Below are positions 33,484-44,399 of a stretch of 64,000 bases of DNA, one piece after another. The first letter of the stretch is position 1. Every line of letters starts with the position of its first letter. The stretch lies in NCBI GenBank assembly GCA_024449915.1, contig JAMZAV010000359.1:62001-126000 (forward strand). Reading direction: 5' to 3'. The stretch is from Sweltsa coloradensis. Taxonomy: Eukaryota > Arthropoda > Insecta > Plecoptera > Chloroperlidae. Under the pieces are notes generated by a model. The model saw only the letters and a list, made by a program, of their open reading frames with translations. It ran no database searches and was not told the origin of the DNA. A program made the translations under genes and the position numbers.

Positions 33484-33630
33484 GGGATGTTATCCAGGAC
33501 TCAATCCAAGCATTTTAACTTCGTAAAACCTGGAGTAAAAACATTCAGGTAATAACTTCTGGCGGTGGGTATCGAATCAAAGACCTCCTGATTGGAGTCT
33601 TGCGTCTAACCGTTTAAACTATTACACGTA
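33484..33630 (-). mobile_element. Highly decayed tRNA-derived SINE
   Basis: On the minus strand a tRNA-like head (CTCCAATCAGGAGGTCTTTG, then GATTCGATACCC) is followed by CCTGAATG, the AGGTTTTAC segment and GGACTCAAT read in reverse. The order of parts matches the main SINE family, but identity is low, so this is an old copy. Confidence 0.55.
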
Positions 33631-34495
33631 AAATTTAGGCAAGGTGGGTGGCATAAAAGGCGAGTTTGCTTAACACAAACGAAGGCAATTACTTTATGTT
33701 TAAAACAAGAGTTATGCCTGCTAGGGTGGCGGAAGGGGGGGGGGCAACAAGTTAGAAAACTTACACGATGAGAATGTGACGAAATAATTGAAGAAAACTG
33801 CCTACGTTCAACTTAATTAACACAATTTGAATGATCATTAATTAATATTCACCTTTAGCAAAATAGTGAATTTCTAAATTTGTTTCGTCAAATTGTTTTA
33901 TTAACATAAGTTGGAAACAGGTCTCTTTTATTTTGCTTCAATTTCTGTAAAGTTATTGTTTATATTTATCTTGTATTCCGGTTGTACGTAACAATTATAG
34001 AGATAGCTATGGAGATGGTGTGCCACTGATGAAGTATACAACTTGATTTTGATAAGGCATTCACTACATCCCCTCCAATAATAACAATGCGGCTGGGAGG
34101 GGATTGAAATTACCAACCGACTTGATTCCTTCCTATACCGTGTTGTCGATGTGGTTTTGATGCATAAATTTATAATTGAACGCGTACACCACACGAATGA
34201 ATCAAATTTACGAATAATTGAATATTTAGCGGTTATCCCTATGCACATTGAGGGGGGTATTTGTAGATCCAAATGTGTACTCACCGAGTATTTGGTAGAA
34301 TAAGTTTCTGAAACAGCACAATCTACGCATATCAGCCACAGCTATGAGTGCATACATTCAGTATTTAGTTATTAGCAGATCAGCTCACATCAACGCATTC
34401 CACAACTTTGTGGGGTTCAAACCATTGACCTCCCAATTTAAATTCTTTCCGATCGCGCGGTCGATGTGTTATTTATAGAATCAGTTAACATACAC

Positions 34496-34545
34496 TCACA
34501 CGCACACGCACACGCACACGCACACGCACCCCGCAACACGCACAC
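34496..34545. repeat. (CACACG)n tract
   Basis: A run of CACACG/CACGCA units with one interruption (CACCCCGCAA) ends just outside the left arm of the large inverted structure that starts near 34549. Confidence 0.92.
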
Positions 34546-34548
34546 GCA

Positions 34549-35556
34549 CAGGGTACCACCGTGGGTGACTAGTGTTCAGAGTAATAGCTTTTACCGGCTT
34601 CAGCCTGCTCACTTGTAGGCTACTACACGTTAGAGCGCGCTAGTTGTGACACTGATAGTCGCCCAACCTAGCAGTCAAGAAGGAAGTTAATTGGTTGCCG
34701 GTCACTTCTGCTCAGTCAACAATTCGATCCTAGCGCTTGTAGCGCATGCTTGTGTAGCTACTTCAACACTAATGACGCGCAAATTTTGAATTTGTATTTG
34801 AAATCAGATAACTTGCTGTTTGAAAGTAAGATGCTTCTTTGCTCAAAATCCAAGGTTGGTAAAAATTATTGTTGCGATGTATTTGCTGCGCATTTATCGC
34901 GTTATTATTATACAATGTATTTTTTTTACAGGTTGATAGTTAGGCCTATATGAAAACAATATTAAATTGTTACTACTGAGCCTTCCTTGGCAATTATTTT
35001 TTTGATATGATGTTGGGTGAGAGCAATAAACATACAAAAACAACACAATAGTATTTAAACATCATCCGTATTTATTTGTGTTTTGGGGTTGTAAGTTATT
35101 TATGTGTTATTAAAACAAATTGCTGGGGACATTTCTCCGCGCGAATATATTTTGGTTGCCTTATTAAATAATAAATGTCCTAATTAATTAATTAATTAAA
35201 AATATGATATCTGGGTCTCGAAAGCCTAAATTAGAAATTTACATCAAGTTATTATTTAGGTACAGACTCAGGATGGTAAATAACTGTAAAATAAATGTTA
35301 AATGAGTTCCCGAGATTATTTTGGCATTAAATATTCGTTCCTAGCCAAAAGACTGCTGTGTTGTTGTTGTAACTGTAAGATACAATTTGTATTTGTTTTA
35401 CGATGATGGACTTGGCTGCGTCGAGTGAAATATAAATTAGAGTGAAATGTAAAAATTATCAATTTTTTTGCGAAATAACACTATATAGGCATAATCGTTA
35501 AAAAAAAAGTACAAAGAGTCATTTCCCTTAGCTAGATGAAATTGTCGCTCTCCATT
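34549..35556 (+). repeat. Left arm of a large inverted duplication
   Basis: This arm, about 1,008 bp, matches the reverse complement of 41522-42583 along its whole length. Matching words include GGGTGACTAGTGTTCAGAGT near the outer end, AGTGACCGGCAACCAATTA (in reverse), AGCGCATGCTTGTGTAGCTA, TTAATTAATTAATTA and, at the inner end, CTAGATGAAATTGTCGCTCT. The arms differ by many substitutions and small indels. A short open frame (34750-34953) is not conserved as protein in the other arm. It may be a foldback transposon arm or a segmental inverted duplication. Confidence 0.93.
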
Positions 35557-36229
35557 AGACACAATAAACGCATTTTATTTTTGACGTTTGCCCTCTTGTT
35601 TTGTATGCAATTAAAAACATGGCGTCTATCTATCTTCTTTAGCCTCCCGGGAATAGTGAAGATATAATAATGTAGCTTTAATATATTGTGTTGTGAATTG
35701 TGATAGCAATTGGTTGTAAAAGATACCATGCTAGTTGTAGACCCACCATGAGCCACCGTCAAGAAGAAGGTTGGTATAGTTTCTAACTTATTCCCGGTTG
35801 GGGAACAGTATTTACGTAAATATGGACGCAACAACACATTTTCAACAACTCCAACTTCCAAGAAGATTTCTTTGACTAAAAACAGGCCAATAAATACGTT
35901 GATAAACCACGCAAGTAAGTAAATTGGTTGAATGTCAGCACTCATTATTTTTTATCTTGGTGGTGACGAAAAAGTTAACAAAAGCCTTTCAAACAATTGC
36001 TGAAGAATTCCTTGGAAATGCGCGTCGCTATCCGAATGGTCACTCTCCAGTCCCATGTTGCCATTCAATAATGCAACAGGCAACAGCCCATAACGTGATC
36101 GCTGTGGAAGAGGACGGAAAGCACCCCGCCGGTCGGAGGATCCCATATCAGGCTCAGATGGCATGCCCGGATGGCCTTGTTTTGAGGTTACATGATGAGG
36201 GATTGCAGCACGACGTCATCGTGACACTA

Positions 36230-36261
36230 GGGGGGGGGGGGGGGGGGGGGGAAGGGGGGGG
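36230..36261. repeat. Long G tract
   Basis: A G run of over 20 bases is followed by AA and a further G run. It translates to polyglycine and could form a G-quadruplex. The exact length is probably unreliable in any assembly. Confidence 0.95.
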
Positions 36262-36837
36262 TGGAACATCGAAAGGTTTCATGTTAAGTTGTATAATTTT
36301 CTTAGTACTTTATTATTATTTCCGTACATTGTTGTTAAATTAATTTGATTTGCCGGTCGTCGCTAAATTAACCCATGCCTGGGTTAACAGCCCCATCAGT
36401 ACGTCAAACTCCCGACCGTAGATGGGGAAACTTTTTTGGAAGGGGAGATCCTCAAAAGAGCATAGCACTTGTTAACCCAACGATGATGATGATACCAATG
36501 ATACCAATGATACCCCACAAACAACAATCGATCGAATATAACTTAGTGTCAACTAAGTCTACTAATTACTGTTAACCTAAAATATTGAGTGCAAAAAATG
36601 CTCAATGTCACAACCACCTTACATTATAATTACACAGTATATTTATATTTATATTTTATAGAAAGATTACAAAAAATGCCATAAAAAGCCGCAATATTGG
36701 GAGTACGTAAAATAAATTGAAAAATAGTTTTGTTCTTCTCAAAAGGCTATAATATTATGATGTTTTTACTACAAAACTACTGTTTTATAGTTATTTCTAG
36801 TGTTGGGTAAGTTCCTCTATATAGCCAACCAACACTA

Positions 36838-37124
36838 CTGCAACAACAATGCAACATGCGAACCGAAATGAAGGGCAAGTCTCAGGTTGTCTAGGATACC
36901 AACAAAAATACACATTGCACAATGTTTTAAATTAAAAAGTCGTGGTTATGGAATCTATCTAACAATTTTAATTTTTACACTCACATTTGAATGTAAGGCG
37001 CGACTTTGCGACTAGTTTTATTCCTAGAAATGTGTTGTGTTTGTACTTTTTAGTGTTTGGTATCATAGCCTAAGACATACTTGTGGCTTGCCTTCATTTC
37101 GGTTCGCATGTTGCATTGTTGTAG
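36838..37124. mobile_element. Palindromic repeat (~290 bp)
   Basis: CAACAACAATGCAACATGCG then AACCGAAATGAAG at the left is mirrored by CTTCATTTCGGTTCGCATGT and TGCATTGTTGTAG at the right. Pairing extends inward through the region of GGATACCAA and TTTGGTATCATAG. The centre near 36960-37010 is unpaired. This fits a non-autonomous foldback element. Just left of it, TAGTGTTGGGTAAGTTCC (36798-36815) resembles an end of the hAT-type MITE at 57540. Confidence 0.78.
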
Positions 37125-37354
37125 TAAAGCGTGTGCTATACTGCCTATGCCTATCACATTCACAATGGGCTAAACTAGGCCACTTCGCGAACGTTTTTTC
37201 CAGTCGCGTTGATGGATGAGCTTTTATGGTTGATTATTTTTATCCAATGGTTAGTGTTTCAAGTCGTCATTGTTGTCGTCATTGTCGTCATTATCAAGAC
37301 AAGAGCAAAAGTGAACCATGTCTGCCTTCAACAATGCGAGGCGACCGACTGCGA

Positions 37355-37885
37355 GTCTGAAAGACCCCAAAACTAGAGGCGAGCTCTGGCAGCCGTCCTA
37401 GCAACGAAGCACAATAAATTTCAGAGTTGTTCTGAATCGGCCTTGTTGATTCTGGCGTTTGATTCGCGGGTGTTCGCACTGTCACATACCACTGATTGCT
37501 ATTTTTCCTATTAAATATCGATCTTTGGTTGGTTATCGCTCACTCGTCGATTGCGTCGGGGCCTGCAGGGTTGGCTTGGTCGCTTTGATTTAAAGTCCCC
37601 CACTGAAAATCAGTTATATAACTGAGTGGGTAGACTCTAAATAAAATTTATTTATTTTATTTTTATTTAATCGTCGTCGGGGGACACCTCCTCCTTCCCT
37701 TGACGACCTCCCCGACGACGATGACAATGACACGACGAACGATGACAAAGACAATGACGACCGCGACGTGAGAAACCCCCCTTCCTCCCTTACCAGTGTC
37801 TGGTTCTGACAGCATGGACCCCTCCTCGCCATATCCCTAGGCTAGAGTGGTGCATTATGACCTAACGGTTGTTGCGTCAAATATA
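37355..37885 (-). repeat. Unnamed repeat 'family X', copy B
   Basis: On the minus strand this reproduces copy A (22199-23165) in the same order: GACGCAACAACCGTTAGGTC, GTCAGAACCAG, GGTTTCTCACGTCG, GGTCGTC, TCGTCGTCGGGGAGGTCGTC, and later CCAGAGCTCGCCTCTAG. Unlike copy A it lacks the hAT-type insertion but has extra sequence, including the 37597-37668 repeat, before the last block. Two copies with different later insertions show that family X predates both. Confidence 0.7.
37597..37668 (+). repeat. Dispersed hairpin-bearing repeat, copy 1
   Basis: CCCCCACTGAAAATCAGTTA, then TATAACTGAGTGGGTAGACT, CTAAATAAAATTTATT and a (TTTA)-rich tail. The CCCACT..CAGTTA / TAACTG..AGTGGG halves form a bulged hairpin. 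Close relatives lie at 54005-54075 (plus) and 45700-45745 (minus), and a decayed one lies at 38908-38965. Confidence 0.85.
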
Positions 37886-38045
37886 AAAAAAACACAGAAC
37901 CGAACCCGTCACGAGTCTCGTTAGCCGCGAAACGGTGTGGGGCGGCGAGATCACATCGACCCATCGTTGACCTAAAAGCACGATTTTTATGAGAAATATA
38001 CCGTTGATTGTCCCCCAAAATAATAAAATATACAAGTTCCGTGAT

Positions 38046-38335
38046 TTCTAACGTTCCCATAAAGTTTCATCGATGAGCGGAGAAGGCGTTTGCCCGGTCG
38101 CGGGCCAAATGTCACGAAAAATGTCGCATTAAAAATCGAAAACAAATCGTAAAAGTACGATATTCATGAGAAATATTCTTCGATTGTACCCAAAATTGTG
38201 GAAGGTCCCCTCCAAACTTCATCAAGATCGGATGTGCTGTTTGCCCCGTAGAAGTGCTAACGAACAAAAAAAAAAACACCAGAGCTATTCTTCTCAAGGG
38301 TAAGTGAAATTGAAGTCTTCGCTACGCTCATCCAA
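38046..38335 (-). repeat. Dispersed repeat 'family Y', copy 1
   Basis: On the minus strand it runs TTGGATGAGCGTAGCGAAGA, CTTCAATTTC, GTTTTTTTTTTTGTTCG, then GGGGCAAACAGC, CGATCTTGATGAA, GGGTACAATCGAAGAATATT and TCTCATGAATATCGTAC. The plus-strand block at 56403-56690 has the same words in the same order. The GAGCGAAGCGAAGAC-type end is a plausible element terminus. Confidence 0.75.
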
Positions 38336-38907
38336 TTAGTACACACGTTCGCATACAGATTCCAAATTTTATTCTAATGTTTTATTTATGAATGGAGAAA
38401 ACGCGTGGAGAACAAGAAAAACAATAACGTGTATGCATAATATAAATTGCAGAAGGAGATAAATAAAATTCGGAATGGAATTATTAATCACGCAAAGCCC
38501 CGAAACATACAAAACGCGTGTCTCTATAATCGCAAAGTAATCCGCATCGTCAACCGAATCGAATTAAACTTTTAATTTCATGACATACCGCAAATTCGCG
38601 AACATTGTAATGACGGTTGTTTACTGGCCTGCGCTTTATTGATTTTGCAAGTTTTGTAATTTTTTGAGCAATAGCCGTTAATCATTGTGTAATTATTTAA
38701 AGGCATGTTAGAAAAGGTCTCATACCACACATAACCGACTTAGTGTATGCATATAATTTACAGAATTACAGAAGCGAAGGTGCGATTCATCAACATAAAT
38801 CCATTGTTCGGCACGTCAGCCACACCAAAAAAGCGTTTTACGAATGATAGGAATTAAACCATTTAAATTATCTGTTGATCATTACAATGTTGTACAAATA
38901 CAATACT

Positions 38908-38965
38908 AAATCAGTTCTGTGACTTGAGTGGATAGACTCTAAATACGATTTTATTTTATTTTACA
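38908..38965 (+). repeat. Decayed copy of the hairpin-bearing repeat
   Basis: AAATCAGTTCTGTGACTTGA then GTGGATAGACTCTAAATACG and a T/A-rich tail match 37597-37668 and 54005-54075 with several changes; the CCCACTG start is missing. Confidence 0.7.
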
Positions 38966-39581
38966 AGCCCTTATGATATCATATTTTCAGCCATATGGGG
39001 CATAGAGCTCATAAGTCACAAGCGTCCAGATGGCATAGGCCTACATTGGAATGCTGCCGGGATGCGTCGGTCTAAGGATGCGTTGAGTGCACGTCTATTT
39101 ACAAACAATCAGAGTTTATTGATAGTCTCAAGGGAATGCGATAATTAGGACGCGAGCTCCATTTAATTCCAGGAACACTCGCCATTGTCAAAATCAAACT
39201 ATCGGGAAAACATCTCCATAAGCGTTTGGGAAAACTACAAATAAATTTACTTCAACAAAAAACCCAAGCGTTTATACACCTACAATAGGCTATATTAAAA
39301 AATAGATACAATGTTGATTCGTGATAGCTGGTGATAGATTACCGATCTTCACTGGCGTAAGTCAGAAGAATATACCAACTCTATAACACAAAAATATATA
39401 CAAAGTATATTTTAATCTGCTATTTAAATTACGTGAAATAAAACTTGGCAACACAGATTTATAAATTACATTCAAGGGATGAATACACACAAAAATATAT
39501 AAAATGTTTACGGTATTGTTGCGTTGGTTAAAATAATTGCACATTGTGGCGACATTCAAGGCATGATGACACTATCTCTAT

Positions 39582-40229
39582 GTGCGTTTACTTGCGAGTA
39601 GAACACATTGTTCTCTTCGAGAGCGGAGTTCTTTTGTATGTCAGCTAATTGAATTCTATACAATTTCAGATTCCGAAGAGCTACACGGCCGATGATTGAC
39701 AATAGGATTAGACTAGGATGTCATAAAAATATTTAATTAATAAAAGGATATATAAGTTTATCCAATACAATCATTAACTCTTGAAATCATTATTAAAATT
39801 AAAATAAAATGCTATTACAAAAATGTATGATTTTTTGTAAGTTTTATCCACTTTGAACGGAAAAAATCGGCCTTTATTTACGGGTTTTAAGTATTTTGTT
39901 AAATAATGGATATAAAATGCTTAAAACCCGTAAATGATGTCCGATTTTTTTCATTCATAGTGGATAAAACTTACAAAAATCATACATTTTTGTAATAGCA
40001 TTTGATTTTGATTTTAATAATGACTTCAAGAGTTAAGATTTTATTGGATAAACTTATTTATTACTTTATGAATTAAATATTTTTATGACATCCTAGTCTA
40101 ATCTTATTCTCAATCTTCGGGCTTGTTGCTTCTCGGTATCTGAAATTGTATATATATTTCAATTAGCTGACATACAAAAGAACTCCGCTCTCGAAGAGAA
40201 CAATGTGTTCTACTCGCGAGTAAACGCAC
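39582..40229. mobile_element. 648-bp near-complete palindrome (foldback MITE)
   Basis: The left end GTGCGTTTACTTGCGAGTAG is mirrored by CTACTCGCGAGTAAACGCAC at the right, and pairing continues almost to the centre near 39905. Matching inner words include CACATTGTTCTCTTCGAGAG, ACTAGGATGTCATAAAAATA, AAATGTATGATTTTTTGTAA and AAAACCCGTAAAT. Mismatches and small gaps are scattered (one gap near 39665/40140). No coding content. The target duplication is not evident; a TTAA lies just right of the end but not at the left. It sits inside the 34549-42583 structure. Confidence 0.93.
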
Positions 40230-41087
40230 TTAACAAATGCGCCGCAAATGACCGCGAGATTTTTTTAAAACTCAGATTATATTTTTAACTATGTCTTGTG
40301 TCATTGAGACTATTTTAGGGATGACGAAACTCGACTTTTTACTACCCGGGTACCCGTCCACATTACCGGCGGACGCGGTTACAAAAAATTACAATCACAA
40401 ATTACACAAGAAATCGTGTGAATGATACGTTCAAAAAGTGAAAAGAGAAAAGTAAACAGAATAAGGGCTATTCTAAACCAGTGAATAACAAACTTGTCAA
40501 CAAAGCCACCTGACTAGTAATAATCAATCAATTTCATCTTTTGAATCATATTCTAAAACACATACCAATTGATTGACGTTTCATGGTGATTTTACCGACT
40601 TTCCTCATTCATCATTCTTATTATTCGTTTTTTTTTTCAAAAGAATATGCTCAAATTGGCAGTGTGAAAACATTTGACATTTGTCAAGCATTTTATTATA
40701 TTCACAGCCAGGTTTATATGCATTCTGGCACATGTTATGATATCTGCCACCTATTTCTGAAATTGACCAATCACAATCAACTCTTCAAGGTCATTTTACT
40801 TTTTACTTTTCTTTTTAAACCTTTTTAAAACCCCTTCAAGAGCTAACTGTATTTGCTCTATAAACTGGACTAAAGCGGCTCTGTTCTGAGTTTTGAAATA
40901 GGAAATAGTATTGGAAAATACAATGGCTGTTCAAATTACATAGCAGAAAACATCAAAAGGAAAAATTAAATAATAAAAACATTTATATTTCATGCTTTTA
41001 TCACAAAAAACAGTTGAAATTGTTTCTCTTTTCACTTTTGAACTTCCTAGTGTAACGCCCGCTGAACCGAGGCCATCGTGAGGGTGA

Positions 41088-41111
41088 GGGGGGGGGGGTT
41101 GAGGGGGGGGG
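41088..41111. repeat. Interrupted G tract
   Basis: Two G runs (about 41088-41098 and 41103-41111) are separated by TTGA. A further 16-base G run lies at 41308-41323. Confidence 0.92.
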
Positions 41112-41521
41112 TCGTGGGGGTGAGAGCGGAGCGATATAGAGATGGCCTTGGCTTGAACCCGCTCATCCCAGACGTAGGCCCTAATGCTGTCCTATAAACA
41201 ATGACGTGCTGATGAAGTAGTATTTCATTATAAGGAACACTACTGTTCCTTCCTTGCATCTGCTTTATATCTTGTCACAAGGTCACGAGCGTTGGCACAG
41301 TGGTGGTGGGGGGGGGGGGGGGGCTGGGGCTAGAATGCTGGCGAGCAGATAATATATTAAAGTGCGCTTTTGACTTCTAGCAGATTGAAACATTAGAGAA
41401 ATTTTGGTAATAATTTATTTACGCGGTATATTGTGGAAGATCGCACGACGGGTGAGACAGGAGGGCACAGGGTGGGGAATTAACATAACGCATTGATTGT
41501 GTAGACCCCATAATATGTTGT

Positions 41522-42583
41522 AATGGAGAGCGACAATTTCATCTAGCTAAGGGAAATGCCTTTTTGTACTTTTTTTTAACGATTATGGCTATAGTGTGTT
41601 TTCGCAAATAAAAAATAGAAATTTTTACATTTAACTCTAATTTATATTTCACTCAAAGCAGCCCAGTCCATCATCGTAAAAAAAATTCAAATTGTATCTT
41701 ACAGTTACAACAACAACACAGCAGTCTTTTGGCTAGGAACGAATATTTAATGCCAAATAATCTCGGGAACTCATTTAACATTTTTTTTACAGTTATTTAA
41801 CCATCCTGTGTCTGTAACTAAATAATAACTTGATATACATTCCTAATTTTAGGCTTTTGTGACCCGGATATTATCATATTTTTAATTAATTAATTAATTA
41901 GGACATTTATTATTTAATTAGGTCTATCCTGAGGATAGTCCACATACTTTGGGCTGAAACGTGAACACAACCAAATATATTCGCGCGGCGAAATGTCCCC
42001 AGCAATTTATTTTAATAACAGATAAATAACTTACAACCCCAAAACACATAAATGCGGAATGATGTTTAAATACTATTGCGTTGCTTTGTATGTTGATGCT
42101 CTCACCCAACATCATATCAAATAAATAATAGCCCAAGGAAGGCTCAGTAGTAACAATGAAATTTTGTTTCATTTAGACCTAACTATCATCCTGTAAAAAA
42201 AATAAAAATACATTATATAATAATAACGTGATAAATGCGCAGCAAATACATCGCAACAATAATTTTTCACCTAGCTTGGATTTTAAGCAAAGAAGCATCT
42301 TAATTTCAAAACAGCAAGTTATTTGATTTCAATACAAATTCAAAATTTGCGCGTAATTAGTGTTGAAGTAGCTACACAAGCATGCGCTACAAGCGCTAGG
42401 ATCGAATTGTTTGACTGAGCAGAAGTGACCGGCAACCAATTACCTCCCTAGTTGTCTGCTAGGTTGTGCAACTATCAGTGCTAACAACTAGCGCGCTCTA
42501 ACGTGTAGGTAGCCCACAAGTGAGCAGGCTGAAGCCGGTAAAAGCTATACTCTGAACACTAGTCACCCAACGGTACCACAACC
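41522..42583 (-). repeat. Right arm of the large inverted duplication
   Basis: Reverse complement of 34549-35556. It is about 50 bp longer, mainly through a segment near 41925-41975 (GGTCTATCCTGAGGATAGTC) that the left arm lacks. The outer end reaches GTGACTAGTG/GGTACC words shared with the left arm; the inner end begins AATGGAGAGCGACAATTTCA. Divergence between the arms suggests an old duplication, not an assembly fold-back, since an artefact would give near-identical arms. Confidence 0.93.
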
Positions 42584-43395
42584 ATGCGTGAGCCACAACA
42601 ATATAGAACAGTACCGCAGATATTTACTCGCTTATGGTGGTTTTGCCAAACAAAGAATTATAAATATTTCATATCGATCAAGATTTTTTTTTATGCATAC
42701 TCACAAAGGAGATACCAATTATCGTAAATGTGTTGTTTTCTTTTGGGGGGGGGGGGGTTGGAGGCTTCGTATGGTCACACACTTTTTTAAAATATTTAAC
42801 AAAAATTTGAGGAGTTGCAAGAAAAAATCCGCTACTTAAATGGAGGAATGGCTATGTACTAGAAATCAGTATATGTCGAAGGGTGAAACCAGAACACGAC
42901 ATGTTGTTTTTACATCACGTAATCCGAAAAGTACTACAGTACTGCACTCAGGACGCTGAGCTGAGCTGAGCGTCAATACCCAAGCCGTTTAGAAACGTAT
43001 CATGGCTGTCTTATGTCAATAACCTGCTTGAGAATATTAATTACTTTATTATTTTTTCATTTAAGTAAACACAATTCCGCTACATTGTTTTCATTCTAAA
43101 AGCAATAAAAACCTTGCCATATTATCCATCTTCTAAAAATCTCAAAGTCTGCTGTTAGTTTTTAATTAGTTAATGAGTCTGTTAATTACTTTACTGAAAA
43201 TTAATTGTACCCGGAGGCGTTTAGTTGGAGGTGTAAAATTGTAATCTCGGAATTACTTAGCTGTTTCACGAAGGGTTGGTTGAGAAAGGTAGGTTTAGAT
43301 TCTATAAAGCGCCATACGTACGATGATGTAATTGAACAACGCGACAGAATGTCTCGCTCTTCGTGAACACAGATGAAATTGCAGCTTTTAAAACT
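42584..43395. other. AT-rich DNA, no gene recognised
   Basis: Contains a 13-base G run at 42745-42757 and CTGAGCTGAGC near 42958. Nothing else can be supported. Confidence 0.55.
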
Positions 43396-43397
43396 AT

Positions 43398-43578
43398 ACT
43401 AGGGAAACGCCAAAGTCGTTGTTAAACGAGTGAGTGAGCCATGTGTATAGTACCCGGTATCATTTCCCCATACTGGACTAGATCGTGCCTTAGGTATATG
43501 GGAGAAAAGGCGATGTTCCCAGGTACTCAACACTTGGCTCACACACTCGTTTAACATCGACTTTGGCGTTTTCCTAGT
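43398..43578. mobile_element. Short inverted-repeat element (~180 bp)
   Basis: TACTAGGGAAACGCCAAAGT at the left pairs with CTTTGGCGTTTTCCTAGTTT at the right, and inner words GTTAAACGAGTGAGTGAGCC and GGCTCACACACTCGTTTAAC also pair. A related terminus, CTTTAGCGTTTTCCTAGTTA, is at 57170-57190, and CTCCCTCGTTTAACAATTAG near 44041 resembles an inner part. A small family of foldback MITEs is likely. Confidence 0.82.
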
Positions 43579-43738
43579 TTAAATTGAACATTCAAAATGC
43601 GAATCGTGTTCAAAACGTATTAGAGTGAAACATTAACAAATTTCCAAGATAAAACAAAATCACCTAATTTTTATTTCCCATTTCACATCCTCAAAAATAT
43701 ATGTAGGTGTAAAAATATAAAAAAGTTTTAAAACTAAC

Positions 43739-43802
43739 GGGTATCGAACCCCAACCCTCCGTGCGGTAGGCTCATGCTTACCACTATGCCATGGCAGACA
43801 CT
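43739..43802 (-). mobile_element. tRNA-like sequence (SINE head or tRNA relic)
   Basis: On the minus strand, TGGCATAGTGGTAAGCATG matches a tRNA A box and D arm, and GGGGTTCGATACCCG matches a B box and T arm, at normal tRNA spacing. The expected acceptor pairing is poor (TGTCTGCCA against a T-rich 3' side) and the sequence runs into AT-rich DNA. It is best read as a tRNA-derived repeat head, and a decayed tRNA gene is possible. Confidence 0.5.
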
Positions 43803-44399
43803 TTAGAATTCGTCCCGCTAGCTGCACTAAACAAATGGTATCGAATTTTTAAAAAAATCAGGGATTAAATCGCAATGGATCTAGCTGATTTTTTAACAGT
43901 TCTCAGTAACTCGTGCCGGATGTCTGTTTTAAAATTTCAGCGTCAATCTGTTCAGCGGTTCGGCTGATTTTCGACGTACAGACAGACAGAATCACAGAAT
44001 AGAAGCCGTTTGAGTTGAATGGAGACACTCAGTCGCTCCGCTCCCTCGTTTAACAATTAGATTAAATTAAATTTGTTCTCGGCACCAGGATAAAATTAAA
44101 TTGTTTAAGAAAAAAATACTTAAAATAAGTAAATGAATAATTACTAACTATTATAAAAATGGAACAGGAACAGGACATGTGGAAATTTTAAAATGGAACC
44201 AATAGTATACAACATTTTTTCCTATCCTTAGTGGAGGTGCTGTGTTTACAAATAGTCTTTCGGTAAGGCTAACCCGCCTTCTTGACCCAGGGTCACCTAC
44301 AATATTTTGTAACATCTTTGTTGGTCAAGGTCACAAGAAACTCATGTTTATCAGAAGTCATATTCTATTTTTAGCTTGAGACACTCGTAGACGGACGAA

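Larger units (their letters stand above)
35557..41521. other. Spacer between the ~1-kb inverted arms
   Basis: The six-kilobase interior carries several features annotated separately: a 32-bp G-rich run (36230-36261), a palindromic repeat (36838-37124), a second copy of family X (37355-37885), a repeat shared with 56403-56690 (38046-38335) and a 648-bp palindrome (39582-40229). Minus frame 35532-35945 (137 codons) and plus frame 35924-36343 (139 codons) are open, but I recognise no domain in either; the latter ends in Gly repeats from the G run. No transposase is visible. Confidence 0.6.

Noticed and set aside
35532..35945. 137-codon minus-strand frame with a hydrophobic start
   Set aside because: The composition is fairly protein-like, but no family is recognised, no splice context was seen, and its end lies in the inner edge of the inverted arm. 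It is kept as a note only.
35924..36343. 139-codon plus-strand frame
   Set aside because: It ends in polyglycine encoded by a G run, overlaps a minus-strand frame and shows no known motif.
34549..42583. An LTR retrotransposon with 1-kb LTRs
   Set aside because: The two arms are inverted, not direct, and no gag or pol frame lies between them.
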